Source: Lysobacterales bacterium
GTDB taxonomy: Bacteria; Pseudomonadota; Gammaproteobacteria; Xanthomonadales; SZUA-5
Direction: 5' to 3'
Assembly (NCBI GenBank): GCA_022841325.1
Contig: JALHRS010000007.1
Span: 57,151-121,150, forward strand
DNA length: 64,000 nucleotides
The notes beneath the pieces are model-generated. The model worked only from the letters and a program-made list of their open reading frames with translations, ran no database searches and was not told where the DNA came from. Of the stretch, positions 15,099 to 23,933 are shown piece by piece (the stretch's first letter is position 1; each line of letters opens with the position of its first letter). Position numbers and translations under genes: made by a program.

Positions 15099-15558
15099 GA
15101 TGCGAACCCCCAGCCTTGGCTAGGAGCCTGTTGCCGGCCGCCGCAATCTCGCCGGCCATAGGTTCCAGCCGTCCTTGCCTCAATAGCTCGGCCGCGCCAA
15201 TCACCTGCAGCCTAGTCAGGTTCGCTGCCCGCTCTGGCTGGCGTAGTGCGGAAGACATAGCCACTTTGCCAAGGCCAGCCATGCGCCCCGCTGCAGCTTG
15301 TGTGCCGTTGCGCCTTAGCAGTTCCTCAGCGCTAGCCCGCACATCTCGCCAGTGGGGACTATGGCGCATACGGCCAGCCGTAATCTCTGCCCGAACAAAG
15401 GCCATGATTACCGATGCCCGACCCTGCCGGCCTGGTGGCCGCGCCGCTGCCGATTCGGTCCGGTCCTGCTTAGGCTCGTCCAATGCGGCCGCCAGCACCA
15501 TGAACGCATCTGCCACCGTACGCAGTGCGCTACTGATTGCGTTGATGGGATCAGTCAT
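15088..15558 (-). CDS. Hypothetical protein upstream of the primase
   Basis: 156 residues from the ATG at 15558, chosen because it forms an ATGA overlap with the preceding gene; a longer frame to 15600 would run deep into it. The protein is helical: an N-terminal AISSALRTVADAFMVLAAAL, a basic linker, then HWRDVRASAEELLRRNGTQ and GAAELLRQGRLEPMAGEIAA. No family is recognised. Its 3' end overlaps the primase-helicase start by 11 bases, suggesting stoichiometric co-production, for example as a replication accessory factor. Confidence 0.6.
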   Translation of the reverse strand: MTDPINAISSALRTVADAFMVLAAALDEPKQDRTESAAARPPGRQGRASVIMAFVRAEITAGRMRHSPHWRDVRASAEELLRRNGTQAAAGRMAGLGKVAMSSALRQPERAANLTRLQVIGAAELLRQGRLEPMAGEIAAAGNRLLAKAGGSHRGG

Positions 15559-16040
15559 GCCGCGCCTCTGACTTCTATCTGATTCTGGAACGGCGCCCAC
15601 GAATCAGACGCAACCCTGCGGAATTCGATCTTCTCGAATTGCGACACCAAGACTGCACGGCCGCCCCACCAATCAGTCGGCACAGCCCCCTGAATCTCGC
15701 CTTTCATGGCCATGGCTGCGACCTCCCGGTGCTTGATCCTTCCCAAACCCGCTACCGCCGGCCACCGCATGAAGCCCATGGCTCGCGCTGCTGTTTCGGA
15801 CAGTCCGAGACGAGCCAAACCACCCGCCATGAGCGCCAGCTCAGCCACCGTCAAGACCCGAATAGCTCCGTCCTCGACGATGCACTTTCGCGCCGTAGGC
15901 TCGAAGTCTTCGTTGGCAGATAGCCAGGCCAATGCACGCTCGCCAGGAAGCGCCGAAGACCGCGCAACACGAACCACACCAGACTCCAGTATTTGCGCCA
16001 GCCGATCGCCGGTTGTGTAGTGCCAAAGCATCTTGCTCAT
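15555..16040 (-). CDS. HYTT-motif protein, possible ADP-ribosyltransferase-fold cargo
   Basis: 161 residues from the ATG at 16040, which overlaps the preceding stop as ATGA. The N-terminus LWHYTTGDRLAQILESGVV, followed after about 20 residues by LAWLSANEDFEPTARK, is the H-Y-T...IL..G pattern seen at the start of DarT/PARP-like and DUF2971-like phage-defence proteins and of many small phage-borne unknowns. A catalytic glutamate cannot be placed with confidence; IEFRRVASDSW near the end is a candidate. If the reading is right this would be cargo against rival phages rather than a replication gene. It may equally be a fold relative with no enzymatic activity. Confidence 0.5.
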   Translation of the reverse strand: MSKMLWHYTTGDRLAQILESGVVRVARSSALPGERALAWLSANEDFEPTARKCIVEDGAIRVLTVAELALMAGGLARLGLSETAARAMGFMRWPAVAGLGRIKHREVAAMAMKGEIQGAVPTDWWGGRAVLVSQFEKIEFRRVASDSWAPFQNQIEVRGAA

Positions 16041-16543
16041 GATTTGGACCCCACGCCGGCACGAGCGGCGCAGATGGCGGCCAAGTGCACATCGCCGCAC
16101 TTGAAGACAAGATCATCCGCGGTGCGCTTGCCGAGCGATGCCAACACCAAGACCGTCGCGCGGTTGTTCTGGATCTGTGCCGCTTCGATGGCATAGAACA
16201 GGCCCGCCAGCTCCTCGAAGCGCTGCATGCTTTCCATCGCATGTTTAGCGCAATCGCCGGCCTGCTGTGCCGGTGCCGGCTGGCCTTCTGGCGTTTGCGT
16301 GGCCGCCGCCTTGATCGCCCCTTCGAGATCGCACGAGACAAGAGAAGCCTTGCCAATCCACTTTTCTGCCAGTGCAGTCCCTACATGGCACAAGCCTTCT
16401 GTCAGATCGTCCAGGCACACCGAGTCGGCGCTGATTGTGCGCAAGAGCGTCTGCAAGTTGACGAGCGCGCCGTGCATTTCGTGGATGGTCTGCACGGTTG
16501 TGTCCAGCAACGGGGAAGGAATCGACACCGCGTTAGCGCTCAT
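16037..16543 (-). CDS. Hypothetical protein in the coupled early operon
   Basis: 168 residues from the ATG at 16543 (MSANAVSIPS), chosen because it overlaps the preceding stop as ATGA. It is mostly helical, with a Cys-containing middle and NNRATVLVLASLGKRTADDL near the C-terminus. No signal peptide, membrane segment or known motif is visible. Its neighbours on both sides are coupled to it by 4-base overlaps, so the whole run from 16782 to 11596 is likely one transcript. Confidence 0.55.
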   Translation of the reverse strand: MSANAVSIPSPLLDTTVQTIHEMHGALVNLQTLLRTISADSVCLDDLTEGLCHVGTALAEKWIGKASLVSCDLEGAIKAAATQTPEGQPAPAQQAGDCAKHAMESMQRFEELAGLFYAIEAAQIQNNRATVLVLASLGKRTADDLVFKCGDVHLAAICAARAGVGSKS

Positions 16544-16782
16544 GACTGATCGCCTCCTTTGCCTTCCGGGCAATTTCCCGACCGACTTTCGATCCACTTG
16601 AAGAAGCGATCTGCATCGATGAACACACGCCGGTCCAGGCGAACAACCGCCCCGGCCTTGTCCATTCCGTTGTGTGCTGCATTGAAGATCAACCAGCGAA
16701 GGCTGGCTGGCGTAAAGGCTGGGTTCTCGGTGCAGAACTGACCGACCCGCCGCAAATTCCTACACATGGAAACTTTCCTCAA
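16540..16782 (-). CDS. Excisionase/AlpA-like small DNA-binding protein
   Basis: 80 residues. The core (RRVGQFCTENPAFTPASLRW, then GAVVRLDRRVFIDADRFFKWIES) follows the small winged-HTH pattern of excisionase-like proteins: an N-terminal helix pair, then a strand with R-hydroxyl residues, then a C-terminal helix ending in W. These proteins bend DNA for excision or activate the integrase. It is the first gene of the leftward early operon, about 70 bp from the DUF6387-like gene. An alternative start at the second Met would shorten it by five residues. Confidence 0.65.
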   Translation of the reverse strand: MRKVSMCRNLRRVGQFCTENPAFTPASLRWLIFNAAHNGMDKAGAVVRLDRRVFIDADRFFKWIESRSGNCPEGKGGDQS

Positions 16783-16853
16783 TCTTCCGACTTATTGCCG
16801 GCGATTGAGACGATATGGCGCGGATAGCTCAGAACTTCCGCACGGTTTAGACG

Positions 16854-17846
16854 CTAAACCGCGCGCGATTTAACCTTGGAGGAGAGGCCCCGTGGTTTCA
16901 TCGCTGGCTGGCGCGTGGACTGCATTCCCATCCACGCCTGTTGGCGCAATACCAACACCACTTCATCGGATATGAGCGCCAATGCACGCGGCCTAAGAGA
17001 CTTCTGTACTCGCGATACCGGCACACCGAGCGCTGCCGCAATCGAACTATCCGCCGCCCTTTTCCCTTTTGTTCGCGCAGCCAGCACGTAGTCGGCAACA
17101 GCTAAGAGCCGATCATCTACCCATGACTGCATGTCGCAATCTGTAGCACCATGATCCCGGGTCGGAATGTCAGTCATACCTGCCGGCCGACTGTTGGCCC
17201 GGTAGATCATCGCCATGCGCCGCGCTTCCTTTAGCCAAGCATCGAATGCCTGGTGCAGGACGTCATCTGGTGCTGTCAGATTGAGCAAGAGAAACCGATG
17301 GGGGACCGGCTGAGCGCCGGGACTGAAGATCGCAGGAAGTGAATGCAGCGCGGTCTCACGGACGCTAGGTTCATCCAGTCTTTCGACTATTGCCCCATGA
17401 CGTTCCCGGGCCTTGGCTTCAAATTCAGCCCTTGATGCGCCAACGCGCGGCCCGGGGTCGCACACTCGACCATCATAGTTAGGACTGAGAATCTTGGCCC
17501 ATTGGAGAACATGTTTGACCTTGGCATCCGCAAGGATTTCCGGCTCTTGCCCCCAGGAAATGCGGGCCTCTCCAACAGACAATTCTGGCCATGGATTCTC
17601 ACTAACTGATGTTTGAAACCTGTTCGCCGTTTGCGTATCACCCAGCTCCAATGCTCTAAGCCAAGCAGCCCGAGGCTCAACCGCGCGCGCCCATTCTTGC
17701 AGTGTTCTTTTCTTCCCGTAATCGAAGCGCTTGAGTCTGGCCAGCTCGTCACGCGGGTACTGCTTGCCCTTGGGTCCGAACTGAACCCATGGCGCCAGTG
17801 CCCGCAATTCGTCAGCGTCGCGAATTTCTTTTGAAGGACGTTTCAT
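16854..17846 (-). CDS. DUF6387-like protein next to the integrase
   Basis: 330 residues. It opens with RDADELRALAPWVQFGPKGK, like DUF6387 proteins that accompany phage-type integrases. Much of the rest is helical, with a MAMIYRANSRPAGMTDIP segment and a C-terminal HTH-like stretch (RAADSSIAAALGVPVSRVQK). The start overlaps the integrase stop by 4 bases, so both are expressed together. The function is unknown; the HTH-like region hints at DNA binding, possibly as an integration cofactor. Family assignment is from the N-terminus and context only. Confidence 0.55.
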   Translation of the reverse strand: MKRPSKEIRDADELRALAPWVQFGPKGKQYPRDELARLKRFDYGKKRTLQEWARAVEPRAAWLRALELGDTQTANRFQTSVSENPWPELSVGEARISWGQEPEILADAKVKHVLQWAKILSPNYDGRVCDPGPRVGASRAEFEAKARERHGAIVERLDEPSVRETALHSLPAIFSPGAQPVPHRFLLLNLTAPDDVLHQAFDAWLKEARRMAMIYRANSRPAGMTDIPTRDHGATDCDMQSWVDDRLLAVADYVLAARTKGKRAADSSIAAALGVPVSRVQKSLRPRALALISDEVVLVLRQQAWMGMQSTRQPAMKPRGLSSKVKSRAV

Positions 17847-18913
17847 AGCTTGGCCGCCAGCTTGTCGAAGATTGACCGCGCCATGTCCGGGGACTGGTGC
17901 GCATAGCGCTGCGCCATTGCCAGGGTCTTGTGCCCAAGTGCCGCCGCAATCTCGATTGTGTTCGCGCCAGCGGCCAGCAAGTAAGTCGCCGTTGAGTGTC
18001 GAAGGTCATGAAACCGAAGCCCGCCATCCAACTTGGCGGCATCCCGCACGCGCCGCCATGGTGCGCTGTTGAGCATCGCCGGCACACCATGCCGTGGAGA
18101 CTTGAATACATGTGTGCTGGCATCTGTGCCTTGCGGGTCTCTGTCCTGTTGCGTCTTGAGCATGTCAACCGCAGCCGGAATCAGAGGAACCCATCGGCCT
18201 TGCCCGTTCTTGGTCGTATCGAACCGCACGGCTTTGCGGTCGAAGTCGATATCTGCCCAGGTCAACCGCCGCAAGTTGTCAACCCGCGCACCCGTGGCCA
18301 GCGCCAGCACGATTGCCGCGTGCATGTTCGGGTCCACGTCGGCCTTGGCCGCTGCAATGAGCCGTGCCCGCTCGTCATCACTCAGGAACCGAACCACGCC
18401 GGCCGACTCTGCGCCGCGCTCGATCCGCCGAACCGGATTATCTGGCAACCATCGAAGGGTCCTGACCGCGAACTCACATGCAACCGACAGCGCGGCCAGG
18501 TATCTGTTCACAGTCGCCGGTACCACGCCGGCACCGGAGCGGGTCTTGTTCTTGCGCAGTGTCGCGATGGCCTCGCCGATCACATCTGGCTTTAGCTTGT
18601 CCAAGCCAGTCTGGCCGATTGCTTCTTTCCACCAGATCAGCTTGGTCTCTAGCTTGCCGTTGTCACGGGCATGGCGCTTGTTCGGCAGATGGTCGCGGAT
18701 GGTTGTATCAATCAGGTCGGCAACCGTTCGGCGCCGATCTGTTGTAGTCGGCACATAGACACCGCGCCCGAGATCCGTTTCAACCGAGGCTGCCCACGCC
18801 TTCGCGTCGGTCAGTCTGGTGAAGGTCTTAGAACGGGCCTTCTCGCCAAGCAATCGCACCTTGACCTGGTACCGTGTCCCTTGGCTTGTCTCACGCTTGA
18901 CGATGGTTGCCAT
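17843..18913 (-). CDS. Tyrosine-type site-specific integrase
   Basis: 356 residues from the ATG at 18913; a longer frame would start inside the TGTCCC motifs and is less likely. The N-terminal arm-binding domain begins MATIVKRETSQGTRYQVKVR. A SAM-like core-binding domain spans about 60-160. The catalytic domain has R210 (ATGARVDNLRRL), K235, H302-x-x-R305 (FHDLRHSTAT), H328 (ALGHKT) and Y337 (AQRYAH), so all active-site residues are present. It lies 75 bp from the attR core in the tRNA-Phe gene, as expected for this class. Upstream TGTCCC repeats probably serve both as arm sites and as integrase operator. Confidence 0.93.
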   Translation of the reverse strand: MATIVKRETSQGTRYQVKVRLLGEKARSKTFTRLTDAKAWAASVETDLGRGVYVPTTTDRRRTVADLIDTTIRDHLPNKRHARDNGKLETKLIWWKEAIGQTGLDKLKPDVIGEAIATLRKNKTRSGAGVVPATVNRYLAALSVACEFAVRTLRWLPDNPVRRIERGAESAGVVRFLSDDERARLIAAAKADVDPNMHAAIVLALATGARVDNLRRLTWADIDFDRKAVRFDTTKNGQGRWVPLIPAAVDMLKTQQDRDPQGTDASTHVFKSPRHGVPAMLNSAPWRRVRDAAKLDGGLRFHDLRHSTATYLLAAGANTIEIAAALGHKTLAMAQRYAHQSPDMARSIFDKLAAKL

Positions 18914-18918
18914 GTGCT

Positions 18919-18957
18919 GTCCCGCGTTGCCGTAATTGTCCCGGCATTGTCCCACGA
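18919..18957 (+). promoter_or_regulatory. Candidate integrase arm-type sites, right end
   Basis: Three TGTCCC motifs lie between the integrase start and attR: TGTCCCGCG (18919), TGTCCCGGC (18937) and TGTCCCACG (18949). They are in the same orientation as the pair inside attL. One is identical to the 9-bp iteron of the array at 10.6-10.9 kb, linking the two structures. Confidence 0.5.
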
Positions 18958-18988
18958 GAGATAGCGTTTGTGGCTAAGTGCTTGATAA

Positions 18989-19037
18989 ATGGTGGCCGGG
19001 GACGGAATCGAACCGCCGACACGGGGATTTTCAATCC
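18989..19037. repeat. attR: 49-bp core shared with attL, inside tRNA-Phe
   Basis: Identical to 4523-4571. It runs from one base beyond the tRNA 3' end through the anticodon loop to the 5' strand of the anticodon stem (about tRNA base 29). Crossover is therefore likely in the anticodon loop, and the incoming element restored the tRNA 3' part. Confidence 0.93.
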
Positions 19038-19065
19038 CCTGCTCTACCAACTGAGCTACCCGGCC
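18990..19065 (-). tRNA. tRNA-Phe (GAA)
   Basis: 76 nt including an encoded CCA. The acceptor stem GGCCGGG pairs with CCCGGCC, the D arm is TAGCTCAGTTGGTAGAGC, the anticodon loop TTGAAAA gives GAA, and the T arm is CGGTTCGATTCCG. It is intact and is the integration target of the element whose integrase lies directly downstream. Confidence 0.97.
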
Positions 19066-19327
19066 AAGCGCCTCACGAGCGATTGGAGTCTGAGAGCAGA
19101 CCCGCTGCGTGGGAGCCGCGTATTAAGCCTTTCCACAGGCGCTTCGTCAAGTGGCAGCCTCTTCCAATGACACATGAGCCTGGAAGAGGTCCGGTGATTC
19201 CAATGACCAGTGAGCCCGGGCGGTGTGCGATTGCCTGCATCCATGAACGATGCTTCATTTGCTGCTTGCACTCTGGACAGGGGTTTGGAGCGATCATGGA
19301 GGTATCGCGGCACTTCGGAGCAAGCAC

Positions 19328-19747
19328 ATGAACGGGTTCGTCAGGAGTTTGGGCGTGGCGCTGGTGTTGGCGCTCGGGGCCTGCGTCAGCAGTCGTGAGT
19401 TTCGTGAGCGCCAGGATGCGAATCTGGCGCAGTTCGAGGCGCACGCGGGCCAACCGGTCGAGCAGATCCGCACTTTCATGGGTATCGATCGCTGGCAGGC
19501 GCTGGCGCCCGACAAGGTGGTGATCTGGACCAGCGTCAACCGCGCCTGGCTGCTGACGTTGCGGGCGCCGTGTTCGGGGCTGGAGTTTCAGCAGAGCATC
19601 GGCATCAGTTCGACCAACAACATCATCGATCGGCGCTTCGACAAGATCTATTTCGAGAATCAGGTGTGCTTCTTCAGCCAGATCCAGCCGGTGGACTACA
19701 AGGCACTGAAGCAGGAACGTCGGGCTGCGCACGCCGACGCCCCATAG
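19328..19747 (+). CDS. DUF6491-like lipoprotein
   Basis: 139 residues from the ATG at 19328, which places the signal peptide MNGFVRSLGVALVLALGACVS at the N-terminus with a lipobox LGAC. A longer frame upstream has no reason to be used. The mature part has the DUF6491 pattern: QIRTFMGIDRWQALAPDKVV, VNRAWLLTLRAPCSGLEF, then RFDKIYFENQVCFFSQIQPV with two conserved cysteines that may form a disulphide. It is probably periplasmic and anchored to a membrane. Function is unknown. It is convergent with yggX, 31 bp away. Confidence 0.75.
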   Translation: MNGFVRSLGVALVLALGACVSSREFRERQDANLAQFEAHAGQPVEQIRTFMGIDRWQALAPDKVVIWTSVNRAWLLTLRAPCSGLEFQQSIGISSTNNIIDRRFDKIYFENQVCFFSQIQPVDYKALKQERRAAHADAP

Positions 19748-19778
19748 CCTGCCTGAACATCGGCCCGCACTGGGATTT

Positions 19779-20051
19779 TCAGGCCTCGGGTGCCACAAAG
19801 CCCGGCGGTTGTATCGAGCCTTCGCCGAAGAAGTACGTCTCCATCTCCTCGCGCAGGAAGCTGCGGGCCTTGGGATCGACCGGCGACAGCCGGTTTTCGT
19901 TGATCAGCATGGTCTGGTGGGCCAGCCATTCGCCCCAGGCGCGCTGCGAAACCTGATCGTAGATGCGCTGACCGAGTTCTCCGGGATAAGGAATGCGGGC
20001 CAGTCCTTCCTGGTCGGCGCCGTAGCGTACGCAATGGATCAATCGGGACAC
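19779..20051 (-). CDS. yggX: Probable Fe(2+)-trafficking protein YggX
   Basis: 90 residues from a GTG start at 20051, preceded by GAGGT at good spacing; this gives the normal YggX length and the typical beginning SRLIHCVRYG with its redox-active Cys. RIPYPGELGQRIYDQVSQRA and WGEWLAHQTMLINENRLSPV are hallmark YggX segments. The protein protects Fe-S enzymes from oxidative damage and has been linked to iron handling. It lies 10 bp after mutY on the same strand, the order known from Escherichia coli and relatives; MutY itself carries an Fe-S cluster. Confidence 0.92.
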   Translation of the reverse strand: MSRLIHCVRYGADQEGLARIPYPGELGQRIYDQVSQRAWGEWLAHQTMLINENRLSPVDPKARSFLREEMETYFFGEGSIQPPGFVAPEA

Positions 20052-20061
20052 GGTGGATACC

Positions 20062-21180
20062 TCATGAATGGGAAAGGGGATGAGCACTGGCCGCAGCCTG
20101 ACTCTCGATCAGGCGTCGCACCGGCTGCGGCAGTCCCAGGGCCAATGCCTCTGGCGCGCTGATCCAGCGCGTCTCACTATCGGTGAGGGCAAGGCTCTCG
20201 ACTTCAACGGCCATAACCTGGATGTCCAGCGAATAGTGAGTGAACTCGTGCCTGAGGGAGGTCAAAACGCTGCTGCTGAGGGGTCGCAAGCCATCGGCGC
20301 GGAGGATTTCCACCGCGCCGTCTTGCGTATCGGCTTCCGGCAAGGACCATAGCCCGGCCCAGATGCCGGTCGGTGGTCGCCGTTTCAGCAGCAAGCGCTG
20401 CTGGCTGTCCTGCACCCATAGCTGCACGCAACGGCGCAGCGGGCGTTCGCGCCGGACCCGCGCCTGAGGGAATTGGGCTACAGCGCCGGCCAGATGGGCG
20501 CCGCAGTCATCCTGCAGCGGACACAACAGGCATGTCGGACGTGTGCGACTGCAGACGGAAGCGCCCAGATCCATCAGCGCCTGCGTGTAGTCCGCCAGTC
20601 GCTCGTCGGGGAGCAGCGATTCCGAGAGTTGCCAGAGGGTGGCCTGAGTGGCGCTGCTGGCCGGATCACCGGCAACCCTCCGATAACGCGACAACACCCG
20701 CCGCACATTGCCGTCGAGGATGGCGTGGCGGGCGCCGTGGGCCTGGGCCAGTATGGCACCGGCGGTGGATCGACCAATCCCCGGCAGCGCCAGCAGTTGA
20801 TCAAAATCGACGGGGAGTTCGCCCTGAAACTTGAGCGCACAGATCTGCGCCGCTCGATGCAGATTGCGCGCCCGCGAGTAGTAGCCCAGGCCAGACCACT
20901 GCGCCAGCACTTCGTCCAGACTGGCAGCCGCCAGCGTCGGCAGGTCTGGAAAGCGCGCCAGAAAGGCCTGAAAGTAAGGAATGACGGTCTGCACCTGGGT
21001 CTGCTGCAGCATCACTTCCGACAGCCACACGCGATAAGGCGTGCGCGGATGCTGCCAGGGCAGATCATGGCGCCCATGCTGATCGAACCAGGCCAGCAGG
21101 CGGGTGGCGAAATCGGTTTCAGTGCTTTCCCGGACGTGCTCCTGGGCGCTCCCGTCATCAGTGAGTTTGATTGCCTGCAT
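20062..21180 (-). CDS. mutY: A/G-specific adenine DNA glycosylase MutY
   Basis: 372 residues from the ATG at 21180 (MQAIKLTDDG); the frame continues further upstream but the extra residues are low-complexity. MutY removes adenine paired with 8-oxoguanine. Visible features are LPWQHPRTPYRVWLSEVMLQ with QQTQV, the HhH motif LLALPGIGRSTAGAILAQAH, the catalytic Asp region HAILDGNVRRVLSRY, and the Fe-S loop C-x6-C-x2-C-x5-C (CSRTRPTCLLCPLQDDC). The C-terminal Nudix-like domain (LLLKRRPPTGIWAGLWSLPE) recognises 8-oxoG. It is followed by yggX, probably as an operon. Confidence 0.95.
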   Translation of the reverse strand: MQAIKLTDDGSAQEHVRESTETDFATRLLAWFDQHGRHDLPWQHPRTPYRVWLSEVMLQQTQVQTVIPYFQAFLARFPDLPTLAAASLDEVLAQWSGLGYYSRARNLHRAAQICALKFQGELPVDFDQLLALPGIGRSTAGAILAQAHGARHAILDGNVRRVLSRYRRVAGDPASSATQATLWQLSESLLPDERLADYTQALMDLGASVCSRTRPTCLLCPLQDDCGAHLAGAVAQFPQARVRRERPLRRCVQLWVQDSQQRLLLKRRPPTGIWAGLWSLPEADTQDGAVEILRADGLRPLSSSVLTSLRHEFTHYSLDIQVMAVEVESLALTDSETRWISAPEALALGLPQPVRRLIESQAAASAHPLSHS

Positions 21181-21299
21181 GCATTTGGTTTCAGTGAGGG
21201 TGAGTGGAGCGGAGGCATGGACCGGCAAGGCTCCGGCGAGCCTCAGCGCTCCGACTTCGCCTCCCGGGTGCGCCTTCGGCTTACCCGGGCTACTTCTGA

Positions 21300-22541
21300 T
21301 CAAACCCTGCCCAGCTCCGGCGGCAACAGCGCGTCGACAAATTCCTCGGCGACGAACTCACGCAGATCCTCGCGCTTCTCGCCGACGCCGATGAAGCGCA
21401 GCGGCAGACCAAGTTCGCGACACAATGCGAAGACCATGCCACCCTTGGCGGTGCCATCGAGCTTGGTGACGACCACGCCGGTCACGCCCACCGCCTGGTT
21501 GAACTGCTTGGCCTGATTCAGCGCGTTCTGGCCGGTGCCGCCGTCGATGACCAGCAAGGTCTCGTGCGGCGCGCCGGGGTCGATCTTGCCGAGCACGCGC
21601 TTGACCTTGGCCAGTTCCTGCATCAGATGACCCTGGGTGTGCAGTCGACCGGCGGTATCGGCAATCAGCACATCGATGTTGCGGGATTTGGCGGCCTGCA
21701 GTGCATCAAAGATCACCGACGCGGAATCGGCCCCGCTGCCCTGGGCCACGACCGGCACCTGGTTGCGCTCGCCCCAGGTCTTGAGCTGTTCGACCGCAGC
21801 CGCCCTGAAGGTATCGCCGGCGGCCAGCATGACGCTGTGCCCGGCGAGCTTGTAGCGCATGGCCAGCTTGCCGATGGTGGTGGTCTTGCCGGCACCATTG
21901 ACGCCGACCGTGAGTATCACGAAGGGCCGCGGCGTCGCCGGTATCTGCAGGGGTAGCGCGTAGTTGGCAATCAATCCGTGCAACGACTTGCGCAGAGCGG
22001 CCAACAGTTCATGAGCATCGGCGAATTCGCGCTTGCGCATCCGCACCCGCAGACCTTCGACCAGTTCGGTGCTGGCGACGACACCGATATCGGCCTGGAT
22101 CAGCGCGGTTTCCAGATCTTCAAGCAGGTCTTCATCCAGCTTGGGATTGCGCTTGAACAGCGTACCCACGCTGCCGGTGAGCGCCCGTGCCGATGCCGCC
22201 AGCCGCTCGCTGAGCCTGGGCGGTGGCGCGGGCCTGGGTTCGGCCGCGATTGCATCGATGGCGCTGCTGAAGGCCAGCGCCGGATCGAAGAACTCCGGCT
22301 CCGGCTCGGGTTCGGGTTCTGGCTCCGGCTGCAGGTCGGTAGCCGGATCAACGGGCCGCTCGGGGCTGGCCTCGACCACGAGCTCCGCGCCCGCCTCGCT
22401 CACCACAGTCGCAACCTCGGGCACCGCGATATCCGCAGCCACCGCTTCACTGGCGGGCGTGAGCGACTCATCGGGTGGCGTTGCCAGTTCCGGCGGCCGA
22501 CCCCGAACCTCAGTCTTGTCCTTGCGTAACCACTTGAACAT
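21300..22541 (-). CDS. ftsY: Signal recognition particle receptor FtsY
   Basis: 413 residues from the ATG at 22541 (MFKWLRKDKTEV). The N-terminal about 130 residues are an acidic, Glu/Pro-rich A domain with a PEPEPEPEPE run, typical of proteobacterial FtsY and used for membrane contact. The NG domain follows: the N helix bundle, G1 TVGVNGAGKTTTIGKLA, LAAGDTFRAAAVEQLKTW, G3 DTAGRLHT, G4 TKLDGTAKGG, and the end GVGEKREDLREF. It docks SRP-ribosome complexes at the membrane for co-translational insertion. It is divergent from rsmD with about 75 bp between starts. Confidence 0.96.
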   Translation of the reverse strand: MFKWLRKDKTEVRGRPPELATPPDESLTPASEAVAADIAVPEVATVVSEAGAELVVEASPERPVDPATDLQPEPEPEPEPEPEFFDPALAFSSAIDAIAAEPRPAPPPRLSERLAASARALTGSVGTLFKRNPKLDEDLLEDLETALIQADIGVVASTELVEGLRVRMRKREFADAHELLAALRKSLHGLIANYALPLQIPATPRPFVILTVGVNGAGKTTTIGKLAMRYKLAGHSVMLAAGDTFRAAAVEQLKTWGERNQVPVVAQGSGADSASVIFDALQAAKSRNIDVLIADTAGRLHTQGHLMQELAKVKRVLGKIDPGAPHETLLVIDGGTGQNALNQAKQFNQAVGVTGVVVTKLDGTAKGGMVFALCRELGLPLRFIGVGEKREDLREFVAEEFVDALLPPELGRV

Positions 22542-22615
22542 GCGCGGCTGGATTGTTGTTTGCTGTAAAGCCCGCGATTCTAGCGGTCCTGCACCGCTGC
22601 CGTATCCTGATCTTC

Positions 22616-23754
<1,139 letters not shown>

Positions 23755-23933
23755 GTGTCTGAGGACAGCCAGGATCAGGTTCACAGTTTGACCAGACGCA
23801 AGATTCGGCACGCTAGCGGAGTCAAACTGGAATGCACAGAATTGGTGCTGTCAAGGCAGTCTGAACCATTCTTAATGTTGCGGGTGCTGGTAACATGCTT
23901 TCACTCGGGATGACCTATCGAAGGAGCTTCACC

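Larger units (their letters stand above)
4523..19037. mobile_element. tRNA-Phe integrative element, phage-satellite-like, 14.5 kb
   Basis: Bounded by a 49-bp direct repeat (4523-4571 and 18989-19037) corresponding to the 3' part of tRNA-Phe. A tyrosine integrase lies beside the intact tRNA. The content is integrase, DUF6387-like gene, excisionase-like gene, small coupled genes, Toprim/DUF927 primase-helicase, a small HTH protein, an inverted iteron array, a ClpP-like protease, a coiled-coil protein, a tail tape measure protein, a Mor-like activator and several unknowns. No major capsid, portal, large terminase, tail tube, sheath, baseplate or lysis gene is present. Replication genes plus isolated phage morphogenesis genes fit a phage satellite better than a decayed prophage, because the reading frames are intact and tightly coupled. 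Conjugation genes are absent. Confidence 0.85.

Noticed and set aside
4523..19037. Complete or decayed Mu-like prophage, suggested by the Mor-like activator
   Set aside because: There is no DDE transposase, MuB, head or contractile-tail gene; integration is by a tyrosine integrase in a tRNA gene, and the genes are not frameshifted.
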